DNA of 64,000 bases from Lichenibacterium dinghuense (GTDB taxonomy: Bacteria; Pseudomonadota; Alphaproteobacteria; Rhizobiales; Beijerinckiaceae). The position numbers and the translations under genes are program-made. Of this stretch, positions 37,969 through 46,682 are shown piece by piece. The notes below the pieces were generated by a model. It was not told where the DNA came from, searched no databases, and saw only the letters and a list, made by a program, of their open reading frames with translations. Numbering within the stretch: position 1 is the stretch's first letter; the number at the start of each line of letters is the position of its first letter. The stretch lies in contig NZ_JAJLMN010000001.1 of assembly GCF_021730615.1 (NCBI RefSeq), positions 3,793,501-3,857,500 on the forward strand, read 5' to 3'.

Positions 37969-39518
37969 GCGGCTTCCGCCCCCTCCATGTTGAGCGCGCT
38001 CGCCACCAGCGCGCGCTCGGTGATGGCCTCGCCTTCGAGCTCGCGCACGACGCGGCCGCCGTAGAGCACCAGCACGCGGTCGCAGCAGCCGATCAGCTCG
38101 GCATAGTCGGTCGAATACAGAAGCACGGCCGCGCCCTCGGCCGCGAGGCGGCGCAGTAGGCGGTAGATGTCGGCCTTGGTGCCGACGTCGATGCCGCGCG
38201 TCGGGTCGGCGAGCAGCACCACGCGCGGGCGCGTCATCAGCCACTTCGCCAGCACGACCTTCTGCTGGTTGCCGCCGGACAGGGACGCCACCGGCACGTC
38301 GAGGTCGGCGGCCTTGATGGCGAGGAGTTGCACCATCTCGTCGACGGCGCGCGCTTCCGCGGCGCGGTCGACCACGCCGCCGCGCGACACACGGCCGAGC
38401 GAGGCGAAGGAAAGGTTCTCGCGCACCGACATGGGCAGCATCAGCCCCTCGGTCTTGCGGTCCTCGGGGATCAGCGCGATGCCGTTGCGCGCCGCCTTGG
38501 CGTCGGCGGGGCCGCCGAGCGCGACGGTGCGGCCGTCCACCAGCAGCTCGCCGCTCGTGCCCCGCAGCACGCCGAACAGGGCGAGGAGCAGCTCGCGCTG
38601 GCCCTGGCCGTCGAGCCCGCCGAGGCCCACGACCTCGCCGGGGCGGAGCGCGAGCGACACGTCGTGCAGCCGCCCGGCCCAGCCGAGGCGCCGCGCTTCG
38701 AGCACGGGCGGCCGATCCCGCGGCACCGGCGGTGGCTTCGGCGGATAGGCGTGGGCCTCGTCGCGGCCGATCATCATCTCGACCACCTGCGCGTCGGTGC
38801 GCGTGCCGGCCGGGAAGGTCGCCACGTTGCGGCCGTTGCGGAACACCGAGCAGTCGTCGGCCAGCTCGGCGATCTCGCCCATGCGGTGCGAGATGAACAC
38901 GAGCGCGAGGCCGTCGCGGCGCAGCTCCTTCAGCACCCGGAACACGGACGCGACGTCGCGCGCGGTGAGCGCCGAGGTGGCCTCGTCGAGGATGAGGAGC
39001 CGCGGCCCGCGCGCCAGCGCCTTGGCGATCTCGACGAGCTGGCGGCGCGACAGCGGCAGGTCGCGCACGAGCGCGAGGGGGTGGATGTCGGAGGCGCCCG
39101 CGCGGGCGAGCAGCTCCTCGGCGCGGCGGCGCTGGGCGCGCCGGTCGACGAGGCCGAAGCGGCGCGGCGGGTCGGCGACCAGCACGTTGTCGGCCACCGA
39201 CAGGTCGGGGATAAGCGACAGCTCCTGGAACACGCAGACGACCCCGGCCGCCGCCGCCGCGGCGGGGTCGGCGAAGCGCACGGGCGCGCCGTCGAGCCGC
39301 ATCTCGCCGGCGTCGGGCTGCACCACGCCGGCCATGCACTTGATGAGACTCGACTTGCCGGCGCCGTTCTCGCCCAGCACGGCGTGGATGCGCCCGGAGC
39401 GAAGCGCGAGATCGACGCCGTCGAGCGCGCGCGTGGCGCCGTAGCGCTTGGCGATGCCGGACAGGGCGAGGAGGGGTGGGGGCGCCGGGTCGGTCGAAGC
39501 GCCTTGGCTTTCGATCAT
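37965..39518 (-). CDS. Sugar ABC transporter dual ATP-binding protein
   Basis: About 517 residues with two ABC domains, RbsA/MglA/YtfR type. The first has [10 protein letters not shown], a short signature LPLSRRQLVEIAKAL and LILDEATSAL; the second lacks a standard Walker A (GLGGLDGQGQREL), as usual in this family, and has [16 protein letters not shown] with ADPTRGIDVGTK. ATG 39518 opens the homologous region. It is separated from the binding-protein gene by a 74-base gap holding a strong hairpin. Confidence 0.93.
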   Translation of the reverse strand: MIESQGASTDPAPPPLLALSGIAKRYGATRALDGVDLALRSGRIHAVLGENGAGKSSLIKCMAGVVQPDAGEMRLDGAPVRFADPAAAAAAGVVCVFQELSLIPDLSVADNVLVADPPRRFGLVDRRAQRRRAEELLARAGASDIHPLALVRDLPLSRRQLVEIAKALARGPRLLILDEATSALTARDVASVFRVLKELRRDGLALVFISHRMGEIAELADDCSVFRNGRNVATFPAGTRTDAQVVEMMIGRDEAHAYPPKPPPVPRDRPPVLEARRLGWAGRLHDVSLALRPGEVVGLGGLDGQGQRELLLALFGVLRGTSGELLVDGRTVALGGPADAKAARNGIALIPEDRKTEGLMLPMSVRENLSFASLGRVSRGGVVDRAAEARAVDEMVQLLAIKAADLDVPVASLSGGNQQKVVLAKWLMTRPRVVLLADPTRGIDVGTKADIYRLLRRLAAEGAAVLLYSTDYAELIGCCDRVLVLYGGRVVRELEGEAITERALVASALNMEGAEAA

Positions 39519-39558
39519 GCTGAAGCGGCTTCCCTGAGTCTCGCGCGATGCTGGCCGT

Positions 39559-39585
39559 CTCCCCTCTCCACAGGGGAGAGGGGAG
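39559..39585. repeat. Hairpin between binding-protein and ATPase genes
   Basis: A perfect 11-base stem (CTCCCCTCTCC and its complement) with a 5-base loop, between the stop of the binding-protein gene and the start of the ATPase gene. Pyrimidine/purine-rich palindromes of this look recur in intergenic spaces of Hyphomicrobiales. Here it probably stabilises the upstream message so that binding protein is made in excess, as REP-type elements do in malE-malF. Confidence 0.6.
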
Positions 39586-39592
39586 ATGCGCC

Positions 39593-40726
39593 TTACTGGT
39601 TCGACTCGGAGCGGCCCATGATCTCCTGGGCGGTGAAGTTGATCCCGCAGGTCGGGAAGGAGTTGCCGACGAAGAAGTTGTCGGTCTGGTCCGGGAAGGT
39701 GTTCACGCCCGCCTTGAAGTCCGGCGCCTCGACGTGGGCGAGCGGCAGGCGGATCGACTGCGGCACGGTTTCGCCGCCGAGCGCCGCCAGCGCGGTCTTC
39801 ATCGCCACGGCGACCTGGGCCGGGCCGGTGCCGCCGGACGCGCAGGACAGGCCCTTGGAGCCGTCGTCGAGGCACAGCTTGCGGAAGCCGTTCTCGGTCT
39901 CCGCGCCGGCCGGCACCAGCGGCGCGCCCGCGTCGAGGAAGGCGCGCACCATGCCGGTCGAGCCGCCCTGGGCCGACATGCCGTCGAAGTGCTTGTGCAC
40001 CGCCAGCGCGTCGGCCGACACCTTCTGCGCGGTGCCGTCGTCCCAGCGGCCCACGACCTCGACGGTGTTGAAGGGTTTGCCGGAGGCCTTCAGCGTGTCC
40101 TGCAGGCCCTTGTGGCGGTCCGTGTCGACCGATGTGCCGGGCACGCCGCGCACTTCGAGGATGTCGCCGCCCTTGGGCAGGCTCTTGACCAGCCAGTCGC
40201 CCCAATACTCGCCGAGGCCTTCCTGGTCGACGTTGACGTTGATGGCCTCGTCGGTGTCGAGCGTGTTGTCGAAGGCCACCAGCACCACGCCGGCCGCCTG
40301 GGCGCGCTTCACCGCGGAGCGGAAGGCGGTGGGGTTCTGCGCGTCGATGATGACGGCGTCGTAGCCCGAATCGATGAAGTTGTTGACCGCCGAGATCTGC
40401 GCCGCGATGTCGTCGCCGGTCGAGACGACCTTGAATTCCTTGAGCTGCTTCTTGATCTCCGGCTGCTCGGCATAGGCCTTGGCGGTCTTGATCATCTGGA
40501 TGCGCCAGGTGTTGCCGATGAACCCGTTGGCGAGCGCGATCCGGTAGGGTCCTGGCTTCTTCGCGTATTGGAAGAACTTGGTCTTATCGGTCCAGGGCAC
40601 GAAGCACTGCGCGTCCGCGGCGGGGCCGGACACGACCTTCGGCGGGGCGGCCTCGGCCGCGGAGGCGCCGAGCGCGAGGGCCAGGGCTGCCGCCGCGCAG
40701 GCGTGCTTGAGGTGCGGCCTCGACAT
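39593..40726 (-). CDS. Sugar ABC transporter substrate-binding protein
   Basis: A 377-residue periplasmic protein of the ribose-binding type (periplasmic binding protein type 1). A Sec signal peptide ends near residue 26 (GASAAEAAPP). The body has YRIALANGFIGNTWRIQMIK, NNFIDSGYDAVIIDAQNP and VVLVAFDNTLDT, matching the family. First gene of the minus-strand operon with an ATPase and two permeases, so its promoter lies in the gap to 40836. At least four Cys residues in the mature protein are unusual for this family. Confidence 0.92.
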   Translation of the reverse strand: MSRPHLKHACAAAALALALGASAAEAAPPKVVSGPAADAQCFVPWTDKTKFFQYAKKPGPYRIALANGFIGNTWRIQMIKTAKAYAEQPEIKKQLKEFKVVSTGDDIAAQISAVNNFIDSGYDAVIIDAQNPTAFRSAVKRAQAAGVVLVAFDNTLDTDEAINVNVDQEGLGEYWGDWLVKSLPKGGDILEVRGVPGTSVDTDRHKGLQDTLKASGKPFNTVEVVGRWDDGTAQKVSADALAVHKHFDGMSAQGGSTGMVRAFLDAGAPLVPAGAETENGFRKLCLDDGSKGLSCASGGTGPAQVAVAMKTALAALGGETVPQSIRLPLAHVEAPDFKAGVNTFPDQTDNFFVGNSFPTCGINFTAQEIMGRSESNQ

Positions 40727-40786
40727 GACGTGTTTCCCCCGAATGGGCGGCGTTGTCGCCGCTCCGTGGGACCGCGTGGCCCCGAT

Positions 40787-40797
40787 ATTGTCAGACT
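40787..40797. promoter_or_regulatory. GntR(FCD)-like operator upstream of the sugar importer
   Basis: TTGTCAGACTA is a near-palindrome that matches the TNGTNNNACNA pattern typical of FCD-type GntR regulators. It lies 61 bases before the start of the binding-protein gene on the minus strand, a suitable place for repression. No GntR gene is in the window. Confidence 0.4.
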
Positions 40798-40836
40798 ACA
40801 CGGCGCCGTCCCCCGCATGCAAGGGGCGTCCGGCCC

Positions 40837-41361
40837 TCAGAACGCCGCCTCGTCCTCGTCCTCGTCCTCGCTGCGCGTGGCACTCTCGATCGGGCGCGTC
40901 AGCTTGATGGAGCCGACCAGCACGATGATCAGCGCCGCCAGGACGCCGAGCTCGATCATGTTGGACTGGAACAGCGGCATCTTGGCCACGTCCCACTTCT
41001 CGGGCTGGTTGAGCTGCGAGGTTTCCAGCGTGATCACCAGGACGCGCCGGATGCAGGCGATCAGCCCGACGATCAGGAAGGGTTCGCACAGCAGGGTGCC
41101 GGTGCGGATGGAGGCGTGCACGGTGTGCAGGATCTCGACCAGCATCAGCACGAAGAGCAGCCGGTCGATGATGCGGTAGATCGGCTCGGTGGCGGTGAAC
41201 TCGGCCGCGCCGTTCCACAGCAGCGCCGCGGCGCCGAGCAGCGCCAGGGCGAGCGACATGACGAGCAGCACCGCGACCGCGATGTAGACCACCTGCTCCA
41301 CCTTGTGGATCAGGTGGGCGGACTGTCGCTCGACGGGGGACGGTTTCGGCGAGGCGGCCAT
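40837..41361 (-). CDS. PsiE-like membrane protein (phosphate-starvation-inducible family)
   Basis: A 174-residue protein with four membrane segments, near residues 24-46, 64-84, 92-112 and 137-153. LLFVLMLVEILHTVHASI and EPFLIVGLIACIRRVLVITLE are characteristic of the PsiE family, whose function is not known. The C-terminus is strongly acidic (EDEDEDEAAF). It stands between the sugar importer operon and the aldo/keto reductase gene on the same strand, with a 72-base gap to the latter. Confidence 0.8.
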   Translation of the reverse strand: MAASPKPSPVERQSAHLIHKVEQVVYIAVAVLLVMSLALALLGAAALLWNGAAEFTATEPIYRIIDRLLFVLMLVEILHTVHASIRTGTLLCEPFLIVGLIACIRRVLVITLETSQLNQPEKWDVAKMPLFQSNMIELGVLAALIIVLVGSIKLTRPIESATRSEDEDEDEAAF

Positions 41362-41433
41362 GGCGATCCGGCGAGAAGGCGGGCCGCGGCGCGGCCCGAA
41401 TCAGGGCGGACAAGCCTAGCCGAACGCCGCCGC

Positions 41434-42489
41434 TCACTCCATCACGGGCGCGAGCTTCTGCACGGCCTCGACCTCGTCGCCGAGCCACTCGTTGGTCTTG
41501 GCGGTGCCGTCGAAGGTCGAGCTCGTCTTGAACAGCTCGAACTTGCCCTCCAGCGCGTAGGGTCTGGCCCGCGCCAGCAGCTCCGACACCTTCGCCTTGT
41601 CCATGGGCTGGAAGGTTTCGACCGCCTTGAAGGCTTGGTCCATATCGCGCTGGCTTTCCATGCCGAGGATGACGACCGAGGTCGGCAGGTTGAGGCAGTA
41701 GTGGATGTATTCCAGCGGCTCGATCGGGGCGCCGCTCTTCAGCAGCACCGAATCCGCGAAGGTCTTCATGCCGAGCACGCCGATGCCGTGGCTCACGAGG
41801 TAGGGCAGAACGAGGTGGGCGAAGGAGCGGAAATGCGCGTCCATCACGTTGAGCGGCATCTGCACGGCGTCGAAGTGGAAGCCGCGCTCGGCCGCGACGT
41901 CGAGCATCTGCAGGTGGATGCGCGGGTCCTTGTGGCCCGTGAAGCCGATGTGGCGGATTTTGCCGGCCTGCTTGGCCTCGACGAAGGCCTCCATGGCGCC
42001 GCCCTCGCCGAAGATGCGGTCCGGGTCGTCGTAGCGCAGGATCTCGTGGTGCTGGACGAGGTCGATGCGGTCGGTGCGCAGGCGCTTCAGCGAGGTGTCG
42101 ATCTGCTTGGCGGCCTCCTCCTTGCTCCGCCCGTCCATCTTGGACATCAGGAACACCTTGTCCCTGTAGCCGCCCTGGTCGAGGGCGACGCCCATGCGCA
42201 GCTCGGACCGGCCCTTGTTGTAGTCCCAGCAATTGTCCATGAAGGTGATGCCGCGGTCGACCCCCTGGTGGATCAGCCGGGTCGCCTCGTCGTCCGACAC
42301 GGCGTCCTTGCCGAGGTGGAAGCCGCCCATGCCGATCGCCGAGATGGTTTCGCCGGTGCGGCCGAGCTTGCGGTACAGCATCTCGCCGCGCTTCTCGCCC
42401 GCGTGGGCCACGAAGGGCAGGTCGGCGGGGTCCTGCGGGCGGTTGAGGCCGGCCGGCAGGGCCGGGGGCAGGGCGGTGTCGTTCGGCAT
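41434..42489 (-). CDS. Aldo/keto reductase (cytoplasmic paralogue)
   Basis: About 351 residues, aldo/keto reductase superfamily, NAD(P)H-dependent. The tetrad is visible: Asp and Tyr in FMDNCWDYNKGRSE, Lys in LMSKMDGR and His in LVQHHEI. ATG 42489 follows AAGGA at a good distance; there is no signal peptide. The gene is divergent from the lar operon with a 127-base gap. Its closest visible relative is the Tat-exported reductase at 46683: most residues agree from GEMLYRKLG through FTGHKDPRIHL and VQMPLNVMDAH. Substrate unknown. Confidence 0.9.
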   Translation of the reverse strand: MPNDTALPPALPAGLNRPQDPADLPFVAHAGEKRGEMLYRKLGRTGETISAIGMGGFHLGKDAVSDDEATRLIHQGVDRGITFMDNCWDYNKGRSELRMGVALDQGGYRDKVFLMSKMDGRSKEEAAKQIDTSLKRLRTDRIDLVQHHEILRYDDPDRIFGEGGAMEAFVEAKQAGKIRHIGFTGHKDPRIHLQMLDVAAERGFHFDAVQMPLNVMDAHFRSFAHLVLPYLVSHGIGVLGMKTFADSVLLKSGAPIEPLEYIHYCLNLPTSVVILGMESQRDMDQAFKAVETFQPMDKAKVSELLARARPYALEGKFELFKTSSTFDGTAKTNEWLGDEVEAVQKLAPVME

Positions 42490-42616
42490 GGGTGACGTCC
42501 TTCGGCGGGGCGGGGCCCGCGGCGATGCGCCCGTGGACCGGGAGCGCCGCCGGGGACCCCGGCATGTGCATTCAACGTTATCCTCCGGCGAAGGTTGAGG
42601 TGCGTCGGAGTCGCGG

Positions 42617-43930
42617 TTGGACATTCATCTGGATCCGCTCGGAGGTTGGTCGGGCGACATGTTCGTCGCGGCCCTGCTCGACGCCTTCCCCGAACACCTC
42701 GGCGCCGTGGAGCGCGCGGTGGCGGCGCTCGACCTCGGGCCGGAGGCCGCCGTGCGCCTCGTCGCGCACCGCGACGCCGCCGGCCTGACGGGCCGCCGCT
42801 TCCTGGTGAAGGCCGAGGAGGGCGGCCACGGCCACAGCCACGACGGTCACCACCACCATCACGACGACCATGGGCACGGCCACCACGGTCACGAGCATCC
42901 CGGCGAGCCGCATCCCCACGGCCACCGCGCCTGGTCGTCGATCCGCGCGCTGCTCGAGAATTCCGCGCTCGACGGCCGCGTGAAGCGCGAAGCCGTCGCG
43001 GTCTTCGCCGGTCTCGCCGAGGCGGAAGGGCAGGTGCACGGCGTGCCGGCCGACGAGGTCGCGTTTCACGAGGTCGGCGCCGTCGATTCCATCGTCGACA
43101 TCGTGGCGGCCGCGCAGCTCATCGCGCTCCTCGACGCGAAGCGCTGGACGGCCTCGGCGCTGCCGCTCGGCTCCGGCCGGGTCAGGACGGCGCACGGCAT
43201 CCTGCCCGTGCCGGCCCCGGCCACGGCGCTGCTGCTGCGCGGCCTCGACACGGTCGACGACGGGATCCCGGGCGAGCGGGTCACGCCCACCGGCGCCGCC
43301 GTGGCGCGCCACCTGCTGCTCGGGGCCGCCGCGCCCGCGCCGCGCCCCCGGCGCCTCGCCCGCAGCGGCACCGGCTTCGGCACGCGCGAGATGGCCGGGA
43401 TCTCGAACTGCCTGCGCGTGCTCGCCTTCGAGCCCGCGGCGGAGTTCAGCACGGCGCCCGCCAGCCAGTTCTCCCACCGCGAGCTCGGCGTCGTCACCTT
43501 CGAGGTCGACGACCTGTCGGCCGAGGACCTGTCGAACGGGCTCGACCACGTCCGCGCCCTGCCGGGCGTGCACGACGTCGTCCAGGGCGTGGTCTTCGGC
43601 AAGAAGGGCCGCGTCGCCACGCAGGTGCAGGTGCTGGTCGCGCCCGAGCGGCTCGACGACGCCATCCGCCTGTGCTTCGCCGAGACCAGCACGATCGGCC
43701 TGCGCTTCCACGTCGTGCGGGGGGCGGCCCTGCCGCGCGGCTTCGACACGGTCGAGGTCGACGGGCATGCGCTGCGCACCAAGCACGTCACCCGGCCGGA
43801 CGGCAGCCGCACCGCCAAGGCGGAGGCCTCCGACGTGTCGGGGGCGCCCGGCCACGCGGCGCGCCTGCGCCTGCGCCGCGAGGCCGAGGCGCTCGCCCTG
43901 TCGCGCCTCGACGGACAGGAGCCGCGCTGA
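42617..43930 (+). CDS. larC: Nickel-pincer cofactor biosynthesis protein LarC
   Basis: A 437-residue nickel insertase that loads nickel into P2TMN to make the pincer nucleotide (CTP-dependent in Lactiplantibacillus). Motifs: LDPLGGWSGDMFVAALLDAF at the N-terminus, ADEVAFHEVGAVDSIVDIV near residue 145, and FEVDDLSAEDLSNGL near 295. Residues about 72-103 form a His-rich stretch with some 18 His, fit for holding nickel. The start is a TTG with GGAG six bases upstream. The stop overlaps larE (TGATG). Confidence 0.94.
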   Translation: MDIHLDPLGGWSGDMFVAALLDAFPEHLGAVERAVAALDLGPEAAVRLVAHRDAAGLTGRRFLVKAEEGGHGHSHDGHHHHHDDHGHGHHGHEHPGEPHPHGHRAWSSIRALLENSALDGRVKREAVAVFAGLAEAEGQVHGVPADEVAFHEVGAVDSIVDIVAAAQLIALLDAKRWTASALPLGSGRVRTAHGILPVPAPATALLLRGLDTVDDGIPGERVTPTGAAVARHLLLGAAAPAPRPRRLARSGTGFGTREMAGISNCLRVLAFEPAAEFSTAPASQFSHRELGVVTFEVDDLSAEDLSNGLDHVRALPGVHDVVQGVVFGKKGRVATQVQVLVAPERLDDAIRLCFAETSTIGLRFHVVRGAALPRGFDTVEVDGHALRTKHVTRPDGSRTAKAEASDVSGAPGHAARLRLRREAEALALSRLDGQEPR

Positions 43931-44820
43931 TGGACGCCGCCACGCGGGACGCCGCCCGCCGGCTCGACGACGCGCTCCGCTCGATCGCGCGCGGCATCGC
44001 CGTTGCGGTCAGCGGCGGCATCGACAGCCTCACCCTCGCCACCGCGGCCCACGCGGCGCGGGGCGACGTCGAGATGTTCCACGCCGTGTCGGCCGCCGTG
44101 CCGGGCGACGCCACGGCCCGCGTCGAGCGGCTCGCCGCCGAGCGGGGCTGGCGCCTGCGCGTGGTCGAGGCCGGCGAGTTCGAGGACGTCGACTACGTCG
44201 CCAACCCCACCAACCGCTGCTTCTTCTGCAAGACGAACCTTTACGGCACCATCGGGCGGCACACGGCGGCCCAGATGGTGTCCGGCGCCAACACCGACGA
44301 CCTCGGCGAATTCCGGCCGGGGCTCGACGCCGCGCGCAACAGCGCCGTGCGCCACCCCTACCTCGAAGCCGGCATCGACAAGCGCACCGTGCGGGCCCTC
44401 GCGCGGGGCCTCGGGCTCGGCGACCTCAGCGAGCTGCCGGCCGCGCCCTGCCTGTCGAGCCGCGTCGAGACCGGCATCGCCATCCGCCCCGAGGTGCTGC
44501 GCGCCATCCACGCGGTCGAGCGCGACCTCGCGGGCGACTTTCCGCGCGGCACCGTGCGCTGCCGCGTGCGCGCCGCCGGCGTCGTGCTGGAACTCGACCC
44601 GGCGACGCTCGGCGCGCTCGACGCGGACCGGCGCGCCGCGCTGGAGCGCGACGTCAGGCGGCGCTTCGGCGCGCTGCTGCCGGACGCGTCCCTCACCTTC
44701 TCGCCCTATCGCAACGGCTCGGCCTTCCTGCAGGGCTTCAGCGCCGCGGGCGCCAGCGCCGCAGGCTTCAGCGCCGCAGGCTTCAGCGCCGCAGGCGCCA
44801 GCAAGGAGCATTCGCACTGA
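43930..44820 (+). CDS. larE: ATP-dependent sacrificial sulfur transferase LarE
   Basis: About 296 residues, PP-loop ATPase superfamily. AVSGGIDSLTLA near residue 30 is the PP-loop; TNRCFFCKTNLYG near 95 gives a CxxC pair, and LPAAPCLSSRVETG near 175 holds the third Cys at the sulfur-donor position. Three Cys in this arrangement resemble LarE proteins that carry an iron-sulfur cluster rather than consuming their own Cys. It thiolates the LarB product to P2TMN. The last 30 residues are a repetitive Gly-Ala-Phe-Ser tail. Confidence 0.94.
   Translation: MDAATRDAARRLDDALRSIARGIAVAVSGGIDSLTLATAAHAARGDVEMFHAVSAAVPGDATARVERLAAERGWRLRVVEAGEFEDVDYVANPTNRCFFCKTNLYGTIGRHTAAQMVSGANTDDLGEFRPGLDAARNSAVRHPYLEAGIDKRTVRALARGLGLGDLSELPAAPCLSSRVETGIAIRPEVLRAIHAVERDLAGDFPRGTVRCRVRAAGVVLELDPATLGALDADRRAALERDVRRRFGALLPDASLTFSPYRNGSAFLQGFSAAGASAAGFSAAGFSAAGASKEHSH
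44734..44802 (+). repeat. 15-base tandem repeat at the 3' end of larE
   Basis: Four full copies and one partial copy of GGC-(TTC or GCC)-AGC-GCC-GC(A/G), coding G(F/A)SAA units, end eight codons or fewer before the larE stop. The near-identical units mark a young minisatellite that can change copy number without shifting the frame. Confidence 0.85.
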
Positions 44821-45524
44821 TGGCCGAGTTCAAGCTCGACCTCGCCCGCCACGAGCGCATCGGCCTCGACGAGGCGATCTTCTGCGCCGGCAAGACCGCG
44901 GACCAGATCGCCGCGATCCTGGACAGCTTCCCGCCCGGCGGCGGCCTGCTGCTGACCCGCCTCGACGGGGCGAAGTTCGACGCGCTGCCGTCGCGGCTGC
45001 GCTCCGCCCTCGACTACGAGCCGCTGTCGCGCACCGCCGTGCTCGGGCACCCGCGGCCCGCGCGGGGCGGCGCGCCCGTCGCTGTTGTGATGGCCGGCAC
45101 CTCCGACGTGCCGATGGGGCGCGAGGCCTGCCGCACGCTGATGTTCAACGGCCAGCCGCACGGCGCCTTCACGGACATCGGCGTCGCGGGCCTGTGGCGC
45201 CTCATGGAGCGCATCGAGGAGATCCGCCGCGCGCCCGTCGTGATCGTGGCGGCCGGCATGGATGCGGCGCTGGTCAGCGTCATGGGCGGCCTCGTGCGGG
45301 CGCCCGTCGTGGCGCTGCCGACCTCGGTCGGCTACGGCGTCGCGGAGGGCGGCACGCCGGCGCTCCACTCGGCCCTGGCGAGCTGCGCGCCGGGCGTCAC
45401 GGTGGTCAACATCGACAACGGCTACGGCGCGGCCTGCGCGGCCCTGCGCATCTGCAACATGCTGGCGCGGCGCGACGAGGCGCCGGCCCCTCAGCCCGCG
45501 TCGTCCCACGCCGTGACGCCGTGA
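44820..45524 (+). CDS. larB: Nickel-pincer cofactor biosynthesis protein LarB
   Basis: About 234 residues. LarB carboxylates the pyridine ring of nicotinic acid adenine dinucleotide and hydrolyses it to start the pincer cofactor. The C-terminal half is a PurE (AIR carboxylase)-like domain: VVAVVMAGTSDVP (within APVAVVMAGTSDVP) near residue 90, VIVAAGMDAALVSVMGGL and VNIDNGYGAACAALRI. The ATG overlaps the larE stop (TGATG). The order larC-larE-larB with a nickel permease is a complete cofactor set, but no larA follows. Confidence 0.93.
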   Translation: MAEFKLDLARHERIGLDEAIFCAGKTADQIAAILDSFPPGGGLLLTRLDGAKFDALPSRLRSALDYEPLSRTAVLGHPRPARGGAPVAVVMAGTSDVPMGREACRTLMFNGQPHGAFTDIGVAGLWRLMERIEEIRRAPVVIVAAGMDAALVSVMGGLVRAPVVALPTSVGYGVAEGGTPALHSALASCAPGVTVVNIDNGYGAACAALRICNMLARRDEAPAPQPASSHAVTP

Positions 45525-45535
45525 CGGGAGCCCCG

Positions 45536-46576
45536 ATGGCCCAGCGCGCCGCTCCGTCCCGCACCCGCGCGCGGGTCGCCGGCCTCTACGCGCTGCTCGT
45601 CGGCGCCAACCTCGGCGCCTGGGCCTGGGCCTTCGCGGCCTTCCACGGCCATCCGGCGCTGCTCGCGACCGCGTCGCTGGCCTACACGTTCGGGCTGCGC
45701 CACGCCTTCGACGCGGACCACATCGCCGCCATCGACAACGTCACCCGCAAGCTGATGAACGAGGGGCAGCGCCCCCTCTCGGTCGGCCTGTGGTTCTCGC
45801 TCGGACATTCCACCGTCGTGGTGGGGCTGTCGCTGCTCATCGCCGCCACCACGGCCGCGCTGCAGGACCGCTTCGACGCGATGAAGGACGTCGGCAGCCT
45901 CGTCGGCACCGGCGTGTCCGTGCTGTTCCTGTTCCTCATCGCCGCAGCCAACGTCGTGGTGCTGTTCGGCGTGTGGCGCACCTTCCGGATCGTCAAGCGC
46001 GGCGGCCCGCTGGTGGAGGAGGACGTGGACAGCCTGCTCGCCGGGCGCGGCCTCATGGCCCGCGTGTTCCGCCCCGTCTTCGGCATCGTGCGCCGCTCCT
46101 GGCACATGTACCCGCTGGGCCTGCTGTTCGGCCTCGGCTTCGACACCGCCACCGAGGTCGGCCTGCTCGGCATCTCGGCCAGCTCCGCCGGGCAGGGGAT
46201 GCCGGTGTGGAGCATCATGGTGTTCCCGGCGCTGTTCACCGCCGGCATGACGCTGCTCGACACGACCGACAGCGTGCTGATGGTGGGCGCCTACGGCTGG
46301 GCCTTCGCCAAGCCGATCCGCAAGCTCTACTACAACATGACCATCACGCTGGTGTCGGTCGCCGTGGCGGTGCTGGTCGGCGGCCTCGAGGCGCTGGGCC
46401 TCGTCGCCGACCGGCTGAAGCTCGAGGGCGGATTCTGGGACGGCGTCGGCGCGCTCAACGACAATTTCGGCGTGCTCGGCCTCGTCATCGTGGGCCTGTT
46501 CCTCGTGAGCTGGGCCGTGTCGGTCGCGGTCTACCGCTACAAGCGCTACGACGAGGCGGAAGCCGGGGCGGCGTGA
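45536..46576 (+). CDS. NiCoT family nickel/cobalt transporter (HoxN/NixA type)
   Basis: About 346 residues with eight predicted membrane helices. The signature HAFDADHIAAIDNVTRKL near residue 58 is the HX4DH metal-binding motif; FSLGHSTVVVG, LGFDTATEVGLLG and FTAGMTLLDTTDS are the other conserved segments. It begins 11 bases after larB, with GGGAG ahead of the ATG, so it belongs to the lar operon and supplies nickel to LarC. Confidence 0.94.
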   Translation: MAQRAAPSRTRARVAGLYALLVGANLGAWAWAFAAFHGHPALLATASLAYTFGLRHAFDADHIAAIDNVTRKLMNEGQRPLSVGLWFSLGHSTVVVGLSLLIAATTAALQDRFDAMKDVGSLVGTGVSVLFLFLIAAANVVVLFGVWRTFRIVKRGGPLVEEDVDSLLAGRGLMARVFRPVFGIVRRSWHMYPLGLLFGLGFDTATEVGLLGISASSAGQGMPVWSIMVFPALFTAGMTLLDTTDSVLMVGAYGWAFAKPIRKLYYNMTITLVSVAVAVLVGGLEALGLVADRLKLEGGFWDGVGALNDNFGVLGLVIVGLFLVSWAVSVAVYRYKRYDEAEAGAA

Positions 46577-46682
46577 CGGGCCGAGGCCGCGGCGCCCCCG
46601 CGTCGGGCGCGGCGACGCGGCGCGGGACCCGCGCCAGCGAGGGCGACGTTTCTCCCCGGATCACGCAGCCGGGAAGACCCCC

